Positions 1 to 6,381 of a stretch of DNA of 21,214 bases are shown piece by piece; positions within the stretch are counted from its first letter, which is position 1, and each line of letters starts with the position of its first letter. The DNA comes from Bdellovibrio sp. (GTDB lineage: Bacteria; Bdellovibrionota; Bdellovibrionia; Bdellovibrionales; Bdellovibrionaceae). Location: contig JAHRXB010000090.1 in assembly GCA_019104905.1 (NCBI GenBank), positions 1 to 21,214 on the forward strand, written 5' to 3'. The position numbers and the translations under genes were made by a program. Below the pieces are notes generated by a model. It was not told the origin of the DNA. It ran no database searches and worked only from the letters and a program-made list of their open reading frames with translations.

Positions 1-173
1 CCTTTATCTTTGATCGATTTTCTCGCGGTTCTAATATGGAAACACGAGTCAAAGGCTTTGGTCTGGGCTTGGCGATTGCTCAAAAAATAGCTGTTCTTCA
101 TAACGCCAAGCTAAGTGCGCAGAACCACTCAGGACACGGCGCGCGATTTACCTTCGAAATTAAAAACATTTAA
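1..173 (+). CDS. Sensor histidine kinase, C-terminal fragment
   Basis: Partial gene: the window starts inside it and only the last 56 codons are present (frame 3, stop TAA at 171-173). The fragment holds the end of a GHKL/HATPase_c ATP-binding domain. An F-x-R-F-S-R-G segment is followed by GFGLGLAIA, which matches the F box and G2 box of histidine kinases, and it ends with the usual G-x-G-A-x-F-x-F strand (GHGARFTFEI). The protein would therefore autophosphorylate on a conserved His that lies outside the window and pass the phosphate to a response regulator. The sensor part and cognate regulator are not visible, so the signal is unknown. The domain assignment is confident; the specific system is not identifiable. 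Confidence 0.85.
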   Translation, partial: FIFDRFSRGSNMETRVKGFGLGLAIAQKIAVLHNAKLSAQNHSGHGARFTFEIKNI

Positions 174-203
174 TCTGCTTTTAATCAGAGTTTTAACCTC
201 CTC

Positions 204-212
204 TGCTAATCT
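204..212 (+). promoter_or_regulatory. Possible extended -10 promoter element for the small exported protein
   Basis: TG-C-TAATCT at 204-212 resembles an extended -10 element. It lies about 48 bases before the ATG at 261, which would leave a leader of roughly 42 bases carrying the strong ribosome binding site. No convincing -35 hexamer is present. Tentative. Confidence 0.3.
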
Positions 213-260
213 GAGTTCGTTCCATTAACGAAGCTAACTAAGAACCATTAGGAGGTTACT

Positions 261-470
261 ATGAAAATCGCTTCTGTTTTGATGACTCTTGTTTTCGCTG
301 GTGTTGTTGCTCAAGCTAACGAACCTGCTCACACTGCAACTACAGCTCCTGCTGCTCCTGCAACTGCAGAAGTAAAAGCTGAAGTTAAAGCTGAGAAAAA
401 AGCTGCTAAGAAAAAGCACGCTAAAAAAGAAGACAAAAAAGAAGAAGCTGCTGCTCCTGCAGGTCACTAG
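261..470 (+). CDS. Small exported Lys/Ala-rich protein (hypothetical)
   Basis: 69-residue protein with no recognised family. Residues 1-19 form a typical Sec signal peptide (MKIAS, hydrophobic core, VAQA ending in an A-x-A-like site), so cleavage near residue 19 is expected. The mature part is about 50 residues of low complexity: an Ala/Thr/Pro stretch, then repeats of the type EVKAEVKAEKKAAKKKHAKK, then a short Ala-Pro tail. It lacks Cys and Trp and is probably disordered or helical and very basic. The start is well supported by TAGGAGGT at 249-256, 4 bases before the ATG. A strong terminator at 511-537 follows, so the gene is a single unit that may be highly expressed. Similar short AK-rich exported proteins occur in many delta-type bacteria; the function is unknown. 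Confidence 0.8.
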   Translation: MKIASVLMTLVFAGVVAQANEPAHTATTAPAAPATAEVKAEVKAEKKAAKKKHAKKEDKKEEAAAPAGH

Positions 471-510
471 TCCCCGCTTTGCGGAGAGTGATGCTTCACT
501 TTTCTTAAAA

Positions 511-537
511 GGGAACCGTTCGCGGTTCCCTTTTTTT
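511..537 (+). terminator. Intrinsic terminator, probably bidirectional
   Basis: Perfect 8-bp stem GGGAACCG/CGGTTCCC with a 4-base TTCG loop (511-530), followed by seven T residues. On the left the stem is preceded by AAAA, giving a short U-tract on the minus strand too. It lies between the convergent small-protein gene (ends 470) and cupin gene (ends 549), so it can serve both. Confidence 0.9.
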
Positions 538-548
538 ATTGGTACCTT

Positions 549-977
549 TTAGTGATGAGCACTTTCTTTCGCGAAGTCCATCATTCCCTGAAAGTCCACG
601 ATCACAACAGGTTCATTGCCAATCACCCAGGCATCGTGTCCCTGCGGAATAAGAGAAATGTCTCCAGGACGGCATTCATATTCTTTGCCATTGTCCATAT
701 GAACCATCAGCCTTCCCGACACATGATATTGAAAGTGTGCTGCCTCACAGCTTGTGGTTTTTGCCAGCGGCTGGACCGACGTGGACCAGCGCCAGCCCGG
801 CTCCAACGTTGCCCGTCCTATTACGATACCGCCCATTTTTAGAAGCTCCAACTTCCCATAGGGAAAAGTTCTCACTTCCTCGGCCCGGGCGAAGTTGCGT
901 AGTTCCACCTGATTGATGGCAACGGCAATTTGTTGTTTGTTTTTCTGTTCGCTGCTTTTTTGACGGCTCACTTCCAT
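549..977 (-). CDS. Cupin-domain protein
   Basis: About 142 residues. The C-terminal half is a small beta-barrel cupin. It has a G-x-R-W strand (PGWRWSTSVQPL), a cupin-1-like H-F-Q-Y-H-V-S-G-R segment, and a cupin-2-like segment, ECRPGDISLIPQGHDAWVIG. The His residues in AAHFQYHVSG and PQGHDAW could bind a metal. Family members are often small sensors or dioxygenase-like proteins; the substrate here cannot be read. The start at 977 is chosen because AGGAGG lies 4 bases upstream (plus-strand CCTCCT, 982-987). The longer reading frame to 1037 has no ribosome binding site. The gene is monocistronic, converges on the terminator at 511-537, and lies 197 bases downstream of the antiporter stop. Confidence 0.75.
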   Translation of the reverse strand: MEVSRQKSSEQKNKQQIAVAINQVELRNFARAEEVRTFPYGKLELLKMGGIVIGRATLEPGWRWSTSVQPLAKTTSCEAAHFQYHVSGRLMVHMDNGKEYECRPGDISLIPQGHDAWVIGNEPVVIVDFQGMMDFAKESAHH

Positions 978-1174
978 GGTGCCTCCTGCTTTCATCGGAA
1001 TGGCTTTCACTTTCCGTTGAAAACACTTCAGCGCCAAGGAGGAAACGTGTGTATTTTAACTAAGCCCGAATCGATCAAGCCCAATGACAGATGAAAATCA
1101 TGGATAACCACAGTCATACGCGTCTGTTCACTCATCAAGATCAACGCGACAAAGAAATTTCGTAATTAACCCCT

Positions 1175-2464
1175 CTAAAGCAACCAGAGACATGCAATGG
1201 CCACCGCGGTAGGGGCCAAAGCCGCAATAAGCAAATTAAGAGGTTTGATACCGCCGGGAAACTTGTGGCTGAGGATCGAGTACCCCGCGGCATTAGGAGC
1301 ATTGGCAATGATCGTCAACCCCCCGCCGGCAATAGCCCCCGCCACCAGCGCGTATTTGCTGGATTCACTTAAAGTTTCCACTTGCGATCCCAGATAGGTT
1401 AAGGCCGCATTGTCGGTGATCGCCGTAAGACCCACGGCGCCCTTAAAGAGAAGAAGATCACTCATGCCTCCCAAGAGCGGCGCCAGCCACCATTTTTGAA
1501 AAGCACCAAACTGAATAATGCCCCCCAAAAACATCGACACCAGTAAACTTTCTTTCAGACGAAGTGAGTCCTGGTATCTTTGAGTCACACTGGCGACACC
1601 CAAGAACAGCAAGAAGAGGCCCAGGAAGGCATTTTGATGGTGTCCCGTCACGACAATCCCCGCCAAAAAAACCAAATGAACCCAAGTCACCGGACCTGGA
1701 ATCTGCGCTTGGGAACCCGACAAACGTGTTTCCACCTCCCGCAAGGTGATACAGTTTTGCGAAAGCTCCCGTCGGAAGATCCACACAAGAAAAGCTGTGT
1801 TGATGAAAATCGCCACGGCACTTTTCCAACCAAAATGGGTCAGAACAAAGGCGAAGTCCCAATTCCACTTATGAGCCACCATTAAAATCGGAGGCGCGGC
1901 AAAGGGTGTCAAAGCCCCACCAATGGAAACGTTCACAAAAAGAACCGCTATCAAAGCATAAATCAATTTACTGGATTCTTTTTGCAACATCGAGTTCAGC
2001 ATAAAAGCCGTCACTGTCATGGCCGCGGGCTCGGTGATAAAACTTCCACTTAAAGGTCCCAAAACCAGAACCACAAAAAGATCTGTCAGCACCGCAGGCG
2101 TTCGTAAAACTTTTTGAATCGCCGTACTGATAACTAAAATTCCCTGCCGAGCCGCCGTCAAAATGGGCCGAGTCGAACACACCACCATGATCGCAAAAAT
2201 AAAGAAGGGCTCTACAAAGTTCAGTGAGGTTTGATAGGAGATCGCAGCTCCCCACCCTTCCAGGGCAATGTAAATGACCATGAACAACGAAGCCCAAATG
2301 GCAAAAACCGCCTCGATTTCACTCAAAAGATGAAGCACGTTGCTCCATAACGAATCTTTGGGAAAGTGATGGGACCATTGCAAAATTCTTCCCACCATAA
2401 AGGTGTGGATGACTGCAAGACCAAAAAATATCGTGCCAAGAAGTTCTATCGTTGTGTACGTCAT
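1175..2464 (-). CDS. Putative Na+/H+ antiporter, integral membrane protein
   Basis: 429 residues with about 11 to 12 hydrophobic segments and almost no soluble domain. The overall character and stretches such as GPLSGSFITEPAAMTVTAFML, FVNVSIGGALTPFAAPPILMVA and AITDNAALTYLGSQV fit the putative Na+/H+ antiporter family (Pfam Na_H_antiport_3 type, in the ion-transporter superfamily). The TEPAA and TDNAAL segments look like paired half-helix substrate sites. It would sit in the inner membrane and exchange cations for protons; substrate specificity is inferred from the family only. The start is supported by AGGA 7 bases before the ATG. It has no partner gene: the next gene on the same strand begins about 200 bases beyond its stop. 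Confidence 0.75.
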   Translation of the reverse strand: MTYTTIELLGTIFFGLAVIHTFMVGRILQWSHHFPKDSLWSNVLHLLSEIEAVFAIWASLFMVIYIALEGWGAAISYQTSLNFVEPFFIFAIMVVCSTRPILTAARQGILVISTAIQKVLRTPAVLTDLFVVLVLGPLSGSFITEPAAMTVTAFMLNSMLQKESSKLIYALIAVLFVNVSIGGALTPFAAPPILMVAHKWNWDFAFVLTHFGWKSAVAIFINTAFLVWIFRRELSQNCITLREVETRLSGSQAQIPGPVTWVHLVFLAGIVVTGHHQNAFLGLFLLFLGVASVTQRYQDSLRLKESLLVSMFLGGIIQFGAFQKWWLAPLLGGMSDLLLFKGAVGLTAITDNAALTYLGSQVETLSESSKYALVAGAIAGGGLTIIANAPNAAGYSILSHKFPGGIKPLNLLIAALAPTAVAIACLWLL

Positions 2465-2567
2465 AAGAACATCCTAATCAAACTCGGAAGAAGCTGCCAA
2501 TGAGAACCGAAACAAGGGGCTCGTTTTTGCGTCGAGTCCACTTATCGCTATTTCTTGACACCGCAAA

Positions 2568-3479
2568 CTAACAAAACAGTTTTTTCACCTTCAAGAGAGA
2601 CTCAATTTCATCACGATACTCCAGCGCCTTAAGCCAACGCTCCGGAATCGCGGAGCTTCCGTAATAAGCCCCACACAAAGCTCCCGCCACAGCCCCACAG
2701 GAATCTGAATCATCTCCACGATTGACGACCGCCACCAGGGAATCCTGCAAATTATCATAATTCAGAAATGTCCAAAGCCCCGCACACAAAGTGTCAAAAC
2801 AAAATCCCGAGGTCGGGAGTGTCTGCCAAGAAAAGGCGGGAACGTCTTGCACTCTTTGCAAAAGCAGACGGGACTGTTTTTGCGCCTCTCGCAAAGTAGC
2901 TTGGTAAATTTCAGACTTGGAGCCCCCTTGCAAAACCGTTTTCAGAGCGGCAATTAAAACACGATCCGCCTCCACGCAATAAGAATGACCATGAGTCATT
3001 TTCGTTTGCGTCTCTAGCACCTCTTGCAAAGACACGATGGATTGTCCCTGATAAACACCCTCTACCTGCTCGTCCAAAAGACTCAAAGGGGCCACTCGCA
3101 TGATGGAGCCATTTCCTTGAAATTTCTCATCGACAAAACCACACTCCTTCAATGGCAGACCCGCCTTGAGATTGCGCAGACCCTTGATGGTAGTCGTCCC
3201 GATATCTGGTGGTTCACTTGCAAACCACGCCAACATCTCTTGTTTTAAAACATCAAAAGAAAATGTCTGAGGATTTTCAATCGAGCGAAGCACACAAAGC
3301 ATCAGGTCCGTGTCGTCCGTCGCCTCCCCAGCCTTCCAATTGAATTTTCCACCGCCGACAATTTCGGTGTGTTGGTTCCACGCCGCAGACGGCGGCAAAA
3401 ACTCCAGGGGCGCCCCTAAGGAATCCCCGGCATGAAGTCCCCACAACATTCCTAATACTTTTTCTTGAGAGTAGATCAT
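2568..3479 (-). CDS. ADP-ribosylglycohydrolase family protein
   Basis: 303 residues, full length for the DraG/ARH family, which removes ADP-ribose from proteins or small molecules using two Mg2+ ions. Visible motifs are the N-terminal GLHAGDSLGAPLEF, the metal-binding DDTD (residues 55-58), GNGSIMRVAPL, THGHSYCVEAD, and the C-terminal GDDSDSCGAVAG (255-266), which supplies the second Asp pair. The usual G-x-D-T-D-T is here D-D-S-D-S, a conservative change. There is no signal peptide, so it is cytoplasmic. It starts 9 bases after the stop of the upstream secreted nuclease gene on the same strand, so the two are probably co-transcribed. Its ribosome binding site (GAGGT) is unusually close to the ATG. 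The natural substrate is unknown. Confidence 0.88.
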   Translation of the reverse strand: MIYSQEKVLGMLWGLHAGDSLGAPLEFLPPSAAWNQHTEIVGGGKFNWKAGEATDDTDLMLCVLRSIENPQTFSFDVLKQEMLAWFASEPPDIGTTTIKGLRNLKAGLPLKECGFVDEKFQGNGSIMRVAPLSLLDEQVEGVYQGQSIVSLQEVLETQTKMTHGHSYCVEADRVLIAALKTVLQGGSKSEIYQATLREAQKQSRLLLQRVQDVPAFSWQTLPTSGFCFDTLCAGLWTFLNYDNLQDSLVAVVNRGDDSDSCGAVAGALCGAYYGSSAIPERWLKALEYRDEIESLLKVKKLFC

Positions 3480-3488
3480 GACCTCTGC

Positions 3489-4343
3489 TTACTGGCAGAG
3501 GTTCATATTGTCAGCAATAAAACGTCTTTGTTGGTCCAATTCTTGAGACGTATAACTTAATTCAGTTTTATTGCAGTGATTGTCGCGAACCAAAGAAAGG
3601 ATCGCTTCTTTTTCTGGCGGCGTCAGCCCTAACGACCAAATCAATTTCACCTTCAGCCACTGCGCCAAATACTGACAGCTGTAGGCTCGGTTCAAAGGCA
3701 TATATTCCTCGGGAGTTCTATCCCCCTTGCGGCTATTTTCATTGCCAAAGACCGGCAAAAGATGAAAGTCATTCCCTAAAAAGTTAGCATAAAGACAACG
3801 CTTCAACTTGTCCCATTTATAAGCACCGCTGATGTAAGCATTTTTTAATGGGACGAAGTGATCAATCTGAATATCACTGGCGCGGGTGTAATCCCTTCCA
3901 GAATAAGGGTCCGCCCACTTTCCCGAAGCCACTGTGCAACCGCTGCTGTTGAAATTCACATTCACTGCGGAGTCACGGATAAGAACTTTAGCTCGCGTGT
4001 TGTAACATTTAGTATCTCGGCGATCTCGAATCCAGGTTCCAAAATGTTTTTTGCGACTGTAGGGTTCGTTGACGTTTCCGTATTTCTCATTATGGTTATC
4101 AAAATCAAGCAAGGAGTAGATTTTAGCAGTGAGTTCTTGAAGGTTTTCACTGAGATCCCAAAAATTCTCGGCGGCGTCCACGGGATTTATTGATACGGAA
4201 GGTTCACTGGAAAGAGAAGACTGTTCTTTGACGGTATAATAGTTATCAAACTGCGCATTTCCCGATGTCTCCTGAGCTTGCACCCGATCCGTCGACGCAA
4301 ACAAAGCCACCAGCAACAGCATCATAAGAAGCGAGGTCTTCAT
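3489..4343 (-). CDS. Secreted HNH endonuclease family protein (DUF1524/GmrSD-C type)
   Basis: 284 residues with a clear signal peptide (MKTSLLMMLLLVALFAS, ending near VQA-Q at residue 23). The C-terminal two thirds match the exported HNH nuclease family. YSRKKHFGTWIRDRRDTKCYNTR is followed by the catalytic D-H-F-V-P-L-K at 161-167 in the usual setting (IQIDHFVPL, then SGAYKWDKL), ANFLGNDFHLLPV, and N-x-N-S-R-K-G-D near 201-208, which supplies the later Asn and metal-binding positions. Six Cys in the mature part suggest disulfides, as expected outside the cytoplasm. A promoter is visible upstream, and GGAG lies 5 bases before the ATG. It is the first gene of a pair with the ADP-ribosylglycohydrolase. 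Likely role: periplasmic or extracellular DNA degradation. Confidence 0.85.
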   Translation of the reverse strand: MKTSLLMMLLLVALFASTDRVQAQETSGNAQFDNYYTVKEQSSLSSEPSVSINPVDAAENFWDLSENLQELTAKIYSLLDFDNHNEKYGNVNEPYSRKKHFGTWIRDRRDTKCYNTRAKVLIRDSAVNVNFNSSGCTVASGKWADPYSGRDYTRASDIQIDHFVPLKNAYISGAYKWDKLKRCLYANFLGNDFHLLPVFGNENSRKGDRTPEEYMPLNRAYSCQYLAQWLKVKLIWSLGLTPPEKEAILSLVRDNHCNKTELSYTSQELDQQRRFIADNMNLCQ

Positions 4344-4379
4344 GAAGTCTCCAATCCATTAGAGATTTGTTGTTTCCTC

Positions 4380-4409
4380 ATTAGATTCGGCCTTACCACA
4401 CTTTGGCAA
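4380..4409 (-). promoter_or_regulatory. Promoter for the nuclease/ADP-ribosylglycohydrolase pair
   Basis: On the minus strand TTGCCA (4404-4409) and TCTAAT (4380-4385) are separated by 18 bases. Each matches the sigma-70 consensus at five of six positions. Transcription would start near 4373, giving a leader of about 30 bases that includes the GGAG ribosome binding site. Confidence 0.6.
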
Positions 4410-4457
4410 CGAGTAATTTGTTAGACTTCCGTTAGGTATTTAAATAGAACAGAGATT

Positions 4458-5474
4458 ATGTTACGTGCCGGTCGTTTTCGTCATCGTCTTTTGGATGATG
4501 AGTTTCTTAAAAATCAAAGCCTTTTGGCACATCAATGCCTGCAAAGTTATATCGAGCTCTGGCGCCAAGGGCTGCTCACTGATGTGGAGATGGCCGCCGC
4601 TTATATTTTCGTGTTTTCATTTCTTCGTCGGCCCAAAGATTTCTTAGGTGGCCCGCACAACCAAGAGTTTTCCGCACCTGCTAATAATCACAACTCGGTC
4701 TCCTCCACGCAGATTGTGGAAGTCCTGCGCAAAAATCTTCCCCCGCCTTTGCGCCACGCCAAGTCTTTGACCAGGCTTGAAAGCCCCCGCGCTTTTGTGG
4801 ATCATTTCTGTTCTTTGAGTTGGCGTTCAATCCCCTTGTCGGTGGCGCGCTCCTTAGCGTCATGGCAATCAGGCCGCTACCCACTGATTCTTCTCACGTC
4901 GGTCCCAAGCCCCGAGGAAGTTCTGGAAATGCAGGCTCAAGGTCAACGCTGCATCAGCATGCTTATTGAGGAAGAACAACTGAGCACGTTTGTGAATGAG
5001 GGGCGGGATGTTTTGGGTTTTATTGTCCATGACCTGATTCATGCCGATCATTTTTTTGCTCACCCGGAAAAGGCCCAAGCCCAGGTTCACTTTTGCCAGA
5101 AGCTGCGGATCGTAATAACTCTCCCAGAAATTCAAAAGATGTTTCTTCAAGACCCCACCTTCACCGGCGAGTTCCATTACCTTATGTCTGATATGAATTC
5201 GGTCCCTCTTCATCTCTTGAAAACCCTCAAGGCGATTTTGCTGGGATATTTCAAACGGCGGGCCCACCTCCCGATGTTGTCCTCTTTGTCCGCATCGTCA
5301 GAATATGAGTTTATGCGCCTTTTTGAGGCCGTCTTAGCCCCCTGGAATCTCTCTCGGGAGGCCCTTTTCGCGGCTCAGAGGCTTAATACCCCCCTCTACA
5401 AAGGTCCCCAAGACGACGAATTGTTGCACCTGGCTCTATCGTTAAACTTTCATGACGAAAGATTTCTTCTCTGA
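4458..5474 (+). CDS. Hypothetical protein with an HD-x(3)-H-x-D-H motif
   Basis: 338 residues; I do not recognise the family. There is no signal peptide or clear membrane segment, so it is probably cytoplasmic. The sequence is helix-rich. The most conspicuous feature is FIVHDLIHADHFFAH near residues 189-203, a cluster of four His and two Asp in a helix-like spacing that resembles a metal site of the HD or ferritin-like kind. The N-terminal third contains an Arg-rich start and a Pro/Asn-rich linker around residues 65-90. It begins 114 bases from the divergent nuclease gene and has only a weak AGAG ribosome binding site. It ends 15 bases before the FNR-type regulator, so the two may be co-transcribed. 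Function unknown; an oxygen- or redox-related role is only a guess from its neighbour. Confidence 0.7.
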   Translation: MLRAGRFRHRLLDDEFLKNQSLLAHQCLQSYIELWRQGLLTDVEMAAAYIFVFSFLRRPKDFLGGPHNQEFSAPANNHNSVSSTQIVEVLRKNLPPPLRHAKSLTRLESPRAFVDHFCSLSWRSIPLSVARSLASWQSGRYPLILLTSVPSPEEVLEMQAQGQRCISMLIEEEQLSTFVNEGRDVLGFIVHDLIHADHFFAHPEKAQAQVHFCQKLRIVITLPEIQKMFLQDPTFTGEFHYLMSDMNSVPLHLLKTLKAILLGYFKRRAHLPMLSSLSASSEYEFMRLFEAVLAPWNLSREALFAAQRLNTPLYKGPQDDELLHLALSLNFHDERFLL

Positions 5475-5489
5475 TAGTATATACGTACT

Positions 5490-6194
5490 ATGCCAAGTAA
5501 AAAAGAGTCCACCCCCTCGGTCCATAATCTGTCTTCTTGCCAAACCTGCGGTATGCGCAATGAAAGTCTCTTATGCTCTTCTCCTGACGTTTTGCTCATG
5601 GTGGAAAAAGCGCGTGTCACTTGTCGTTTCAAAGCGGGACAAGTTATTTTTTATTCTGGCAACGATCCCTTGGGAATTTTCACGATTCAAGAAGGCCTTG
5701 TGAAGTTGGAAGTGATGTCTCCGTCAGGAGCTGCTCACACGCTTCGTCTTGTTGGACCGGGCGGCGCTTTGGGTTATCGTTCTCTTTTCGCGCAAGAACC
5801 TTATCACGCCTCGGCTGTGGCGGTTGAAGATTGCGAACTTTGTTTTATTCCTAAAGCCGACATCATGAACATCTTCAAAAGTTATCCTCACTTGGCGATG
5901 AAACTTTTGTCGCACATCTCAAAAGATTTGCGCATGGCTGAAGAAAAGTGGATGGACCAAATGGACAAAGGAGCTTCCGAGCGTATTGCGGAAGCTTTGC
6001 TTTTCCTTCAAGAGCATTTTGCACATCAGAACTGGACACGTCGTGAAATCGCGCAGTGGGCGGGAACAACACCTGAGACTGTCATTCGCACTCTTTCTCA
6101 GTTTGAAAAAGAAGGCTTGATCGACCAGACGGATGGCCGTAGCATTCGTATTCTTTCAAGAGATCTTTTGCGAGAACGCACTGAGATTCGCTAA
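5490..6194 (+). CDS. fnr: FNR-type oxygen-responsive transcription regulator (Crp/Fnr family)
   Basis: 234 residues. Residues about 40-125 form the cyclic-nucleotide-binding-like beta-barrel (FKAGQVIFYSGNDP, IQEGLVKLEV). A dimerisation helix follows at about 130-160 and a winged helix-turn-helix at 183-212 (TRREIAQWAGTTPETVIRTLSQF). Cys17, Cys20 and Cys29, plus Cys118 in the ELCFIP segment that aligns with Cys122 of E. coli FNR, form the expected ligand set for an oxygen-labile 4Fe-4S cluster. In the recognition helix, Glu196 and Arg200 match the FNR DNA-contact residues; Ile199 replaces the Ser. A perfect FNR box lies 97 bases downstream, before the cbb3 operon. There is no Shine-Dalgarno sequence at the ATG. 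It could be a related redox regulator rather than the FNR orthologue. Confidence 0.85.
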   Translation: MPSKKESTPSVHNLSSCQTCGMRNESLLCSSPDVLLMVEKARVTCRFKAGQVIFYSGNDPLGIFTIQEGLVKLEVMSPSGAAHTLRLVGPGGALGYRSLFAQEPYHASAVAVEDCELCFIPKADIMNIFKSYPHLAMKLLSHISKDLRMAEEKWMDQMDKGASERIAEALLFLQEHFAHQNWTRREIAQWAGTTPETVIRTLSQFEKEGLIDQTDGRSIRILSRDLLRERTEIR

Positions 6195-6214
6195 GAAACA
6201 TGAGCTTGTTTTTC

Positions 6215-6237
6215 ATGCGCAACTTTTCGTTGCGCAT
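6215..6237 (+). terminator. Hairpin after the FNR-type gene, possible terminator
   Basis: Perfect 9-bp stem ATGCGCAAC/GTTGCGCAT with a 5-base TTTTC loop, 20 bases after the regulator stop codon. The T-tract that follows is poor (CTTGCC), so it may act as a weak terminator or an mRNA 3'-end stabiliser. It separates the regulator from the oxidase operon. Confidence 0.5.
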
Positions 6238-6290
6238 CTTGCCTTCTGAATCCGACTAAAACTTGCCTTTCGTCTGTTTCCCAATAAAAA

Positions 6291-6304
6291 TTGATCGGAA
6301 TCAA
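6291..6304 (+). promoter_or_regulatory. FNR box upstream of the cbb3 operon
   Basis: TTGAT-CGGA-ATCAA is an exact match to the palindromic FNR/ANR consensus TTGAT-N4-ATCAA. Its centre lies about 84 bases before the ccoI start. A TATACT element at 6333-6338 could be the -10, which would place the site near -47; a start at 6339 would give the classical -41.5 position. With the FNR-type gene directly upstream, activation of the oxidase genes at low oxygen is the natural reading. Confidence 0.8.
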
Positions 6305-6381
6305 GAAATTCCAAGCGACATGATTTGGATCATATACTTGATTATTGCTTGTCCACATACTTTGGGCATTTGGAGTGATGT

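Noticed and set aside
234..467. Minus-strand reading frame opposite the small exported protein
   Set aside because: Ser/Phe-rich shadow of the Lys/Ala codons on the plus strand; no ribosome binding site, and the plus-strand gene has a signal peptide, strong ribosome binding site and terminator.
549..1037. Longer 162-residue version of the cupin protein
   Set aside because: No ribosome binding site at the upstream ATG, whereas AGGAGG lies 4 bases before the internal ATG at 977.
1131..1144. FNR-box-like CTCAT-CAAG-ATCAA upstream of the cupin gene
   Set aside because: One half-site is perfect but the other matches only 3 of 5 bases, and it lies about 160 bases from the start codon; likely chance.
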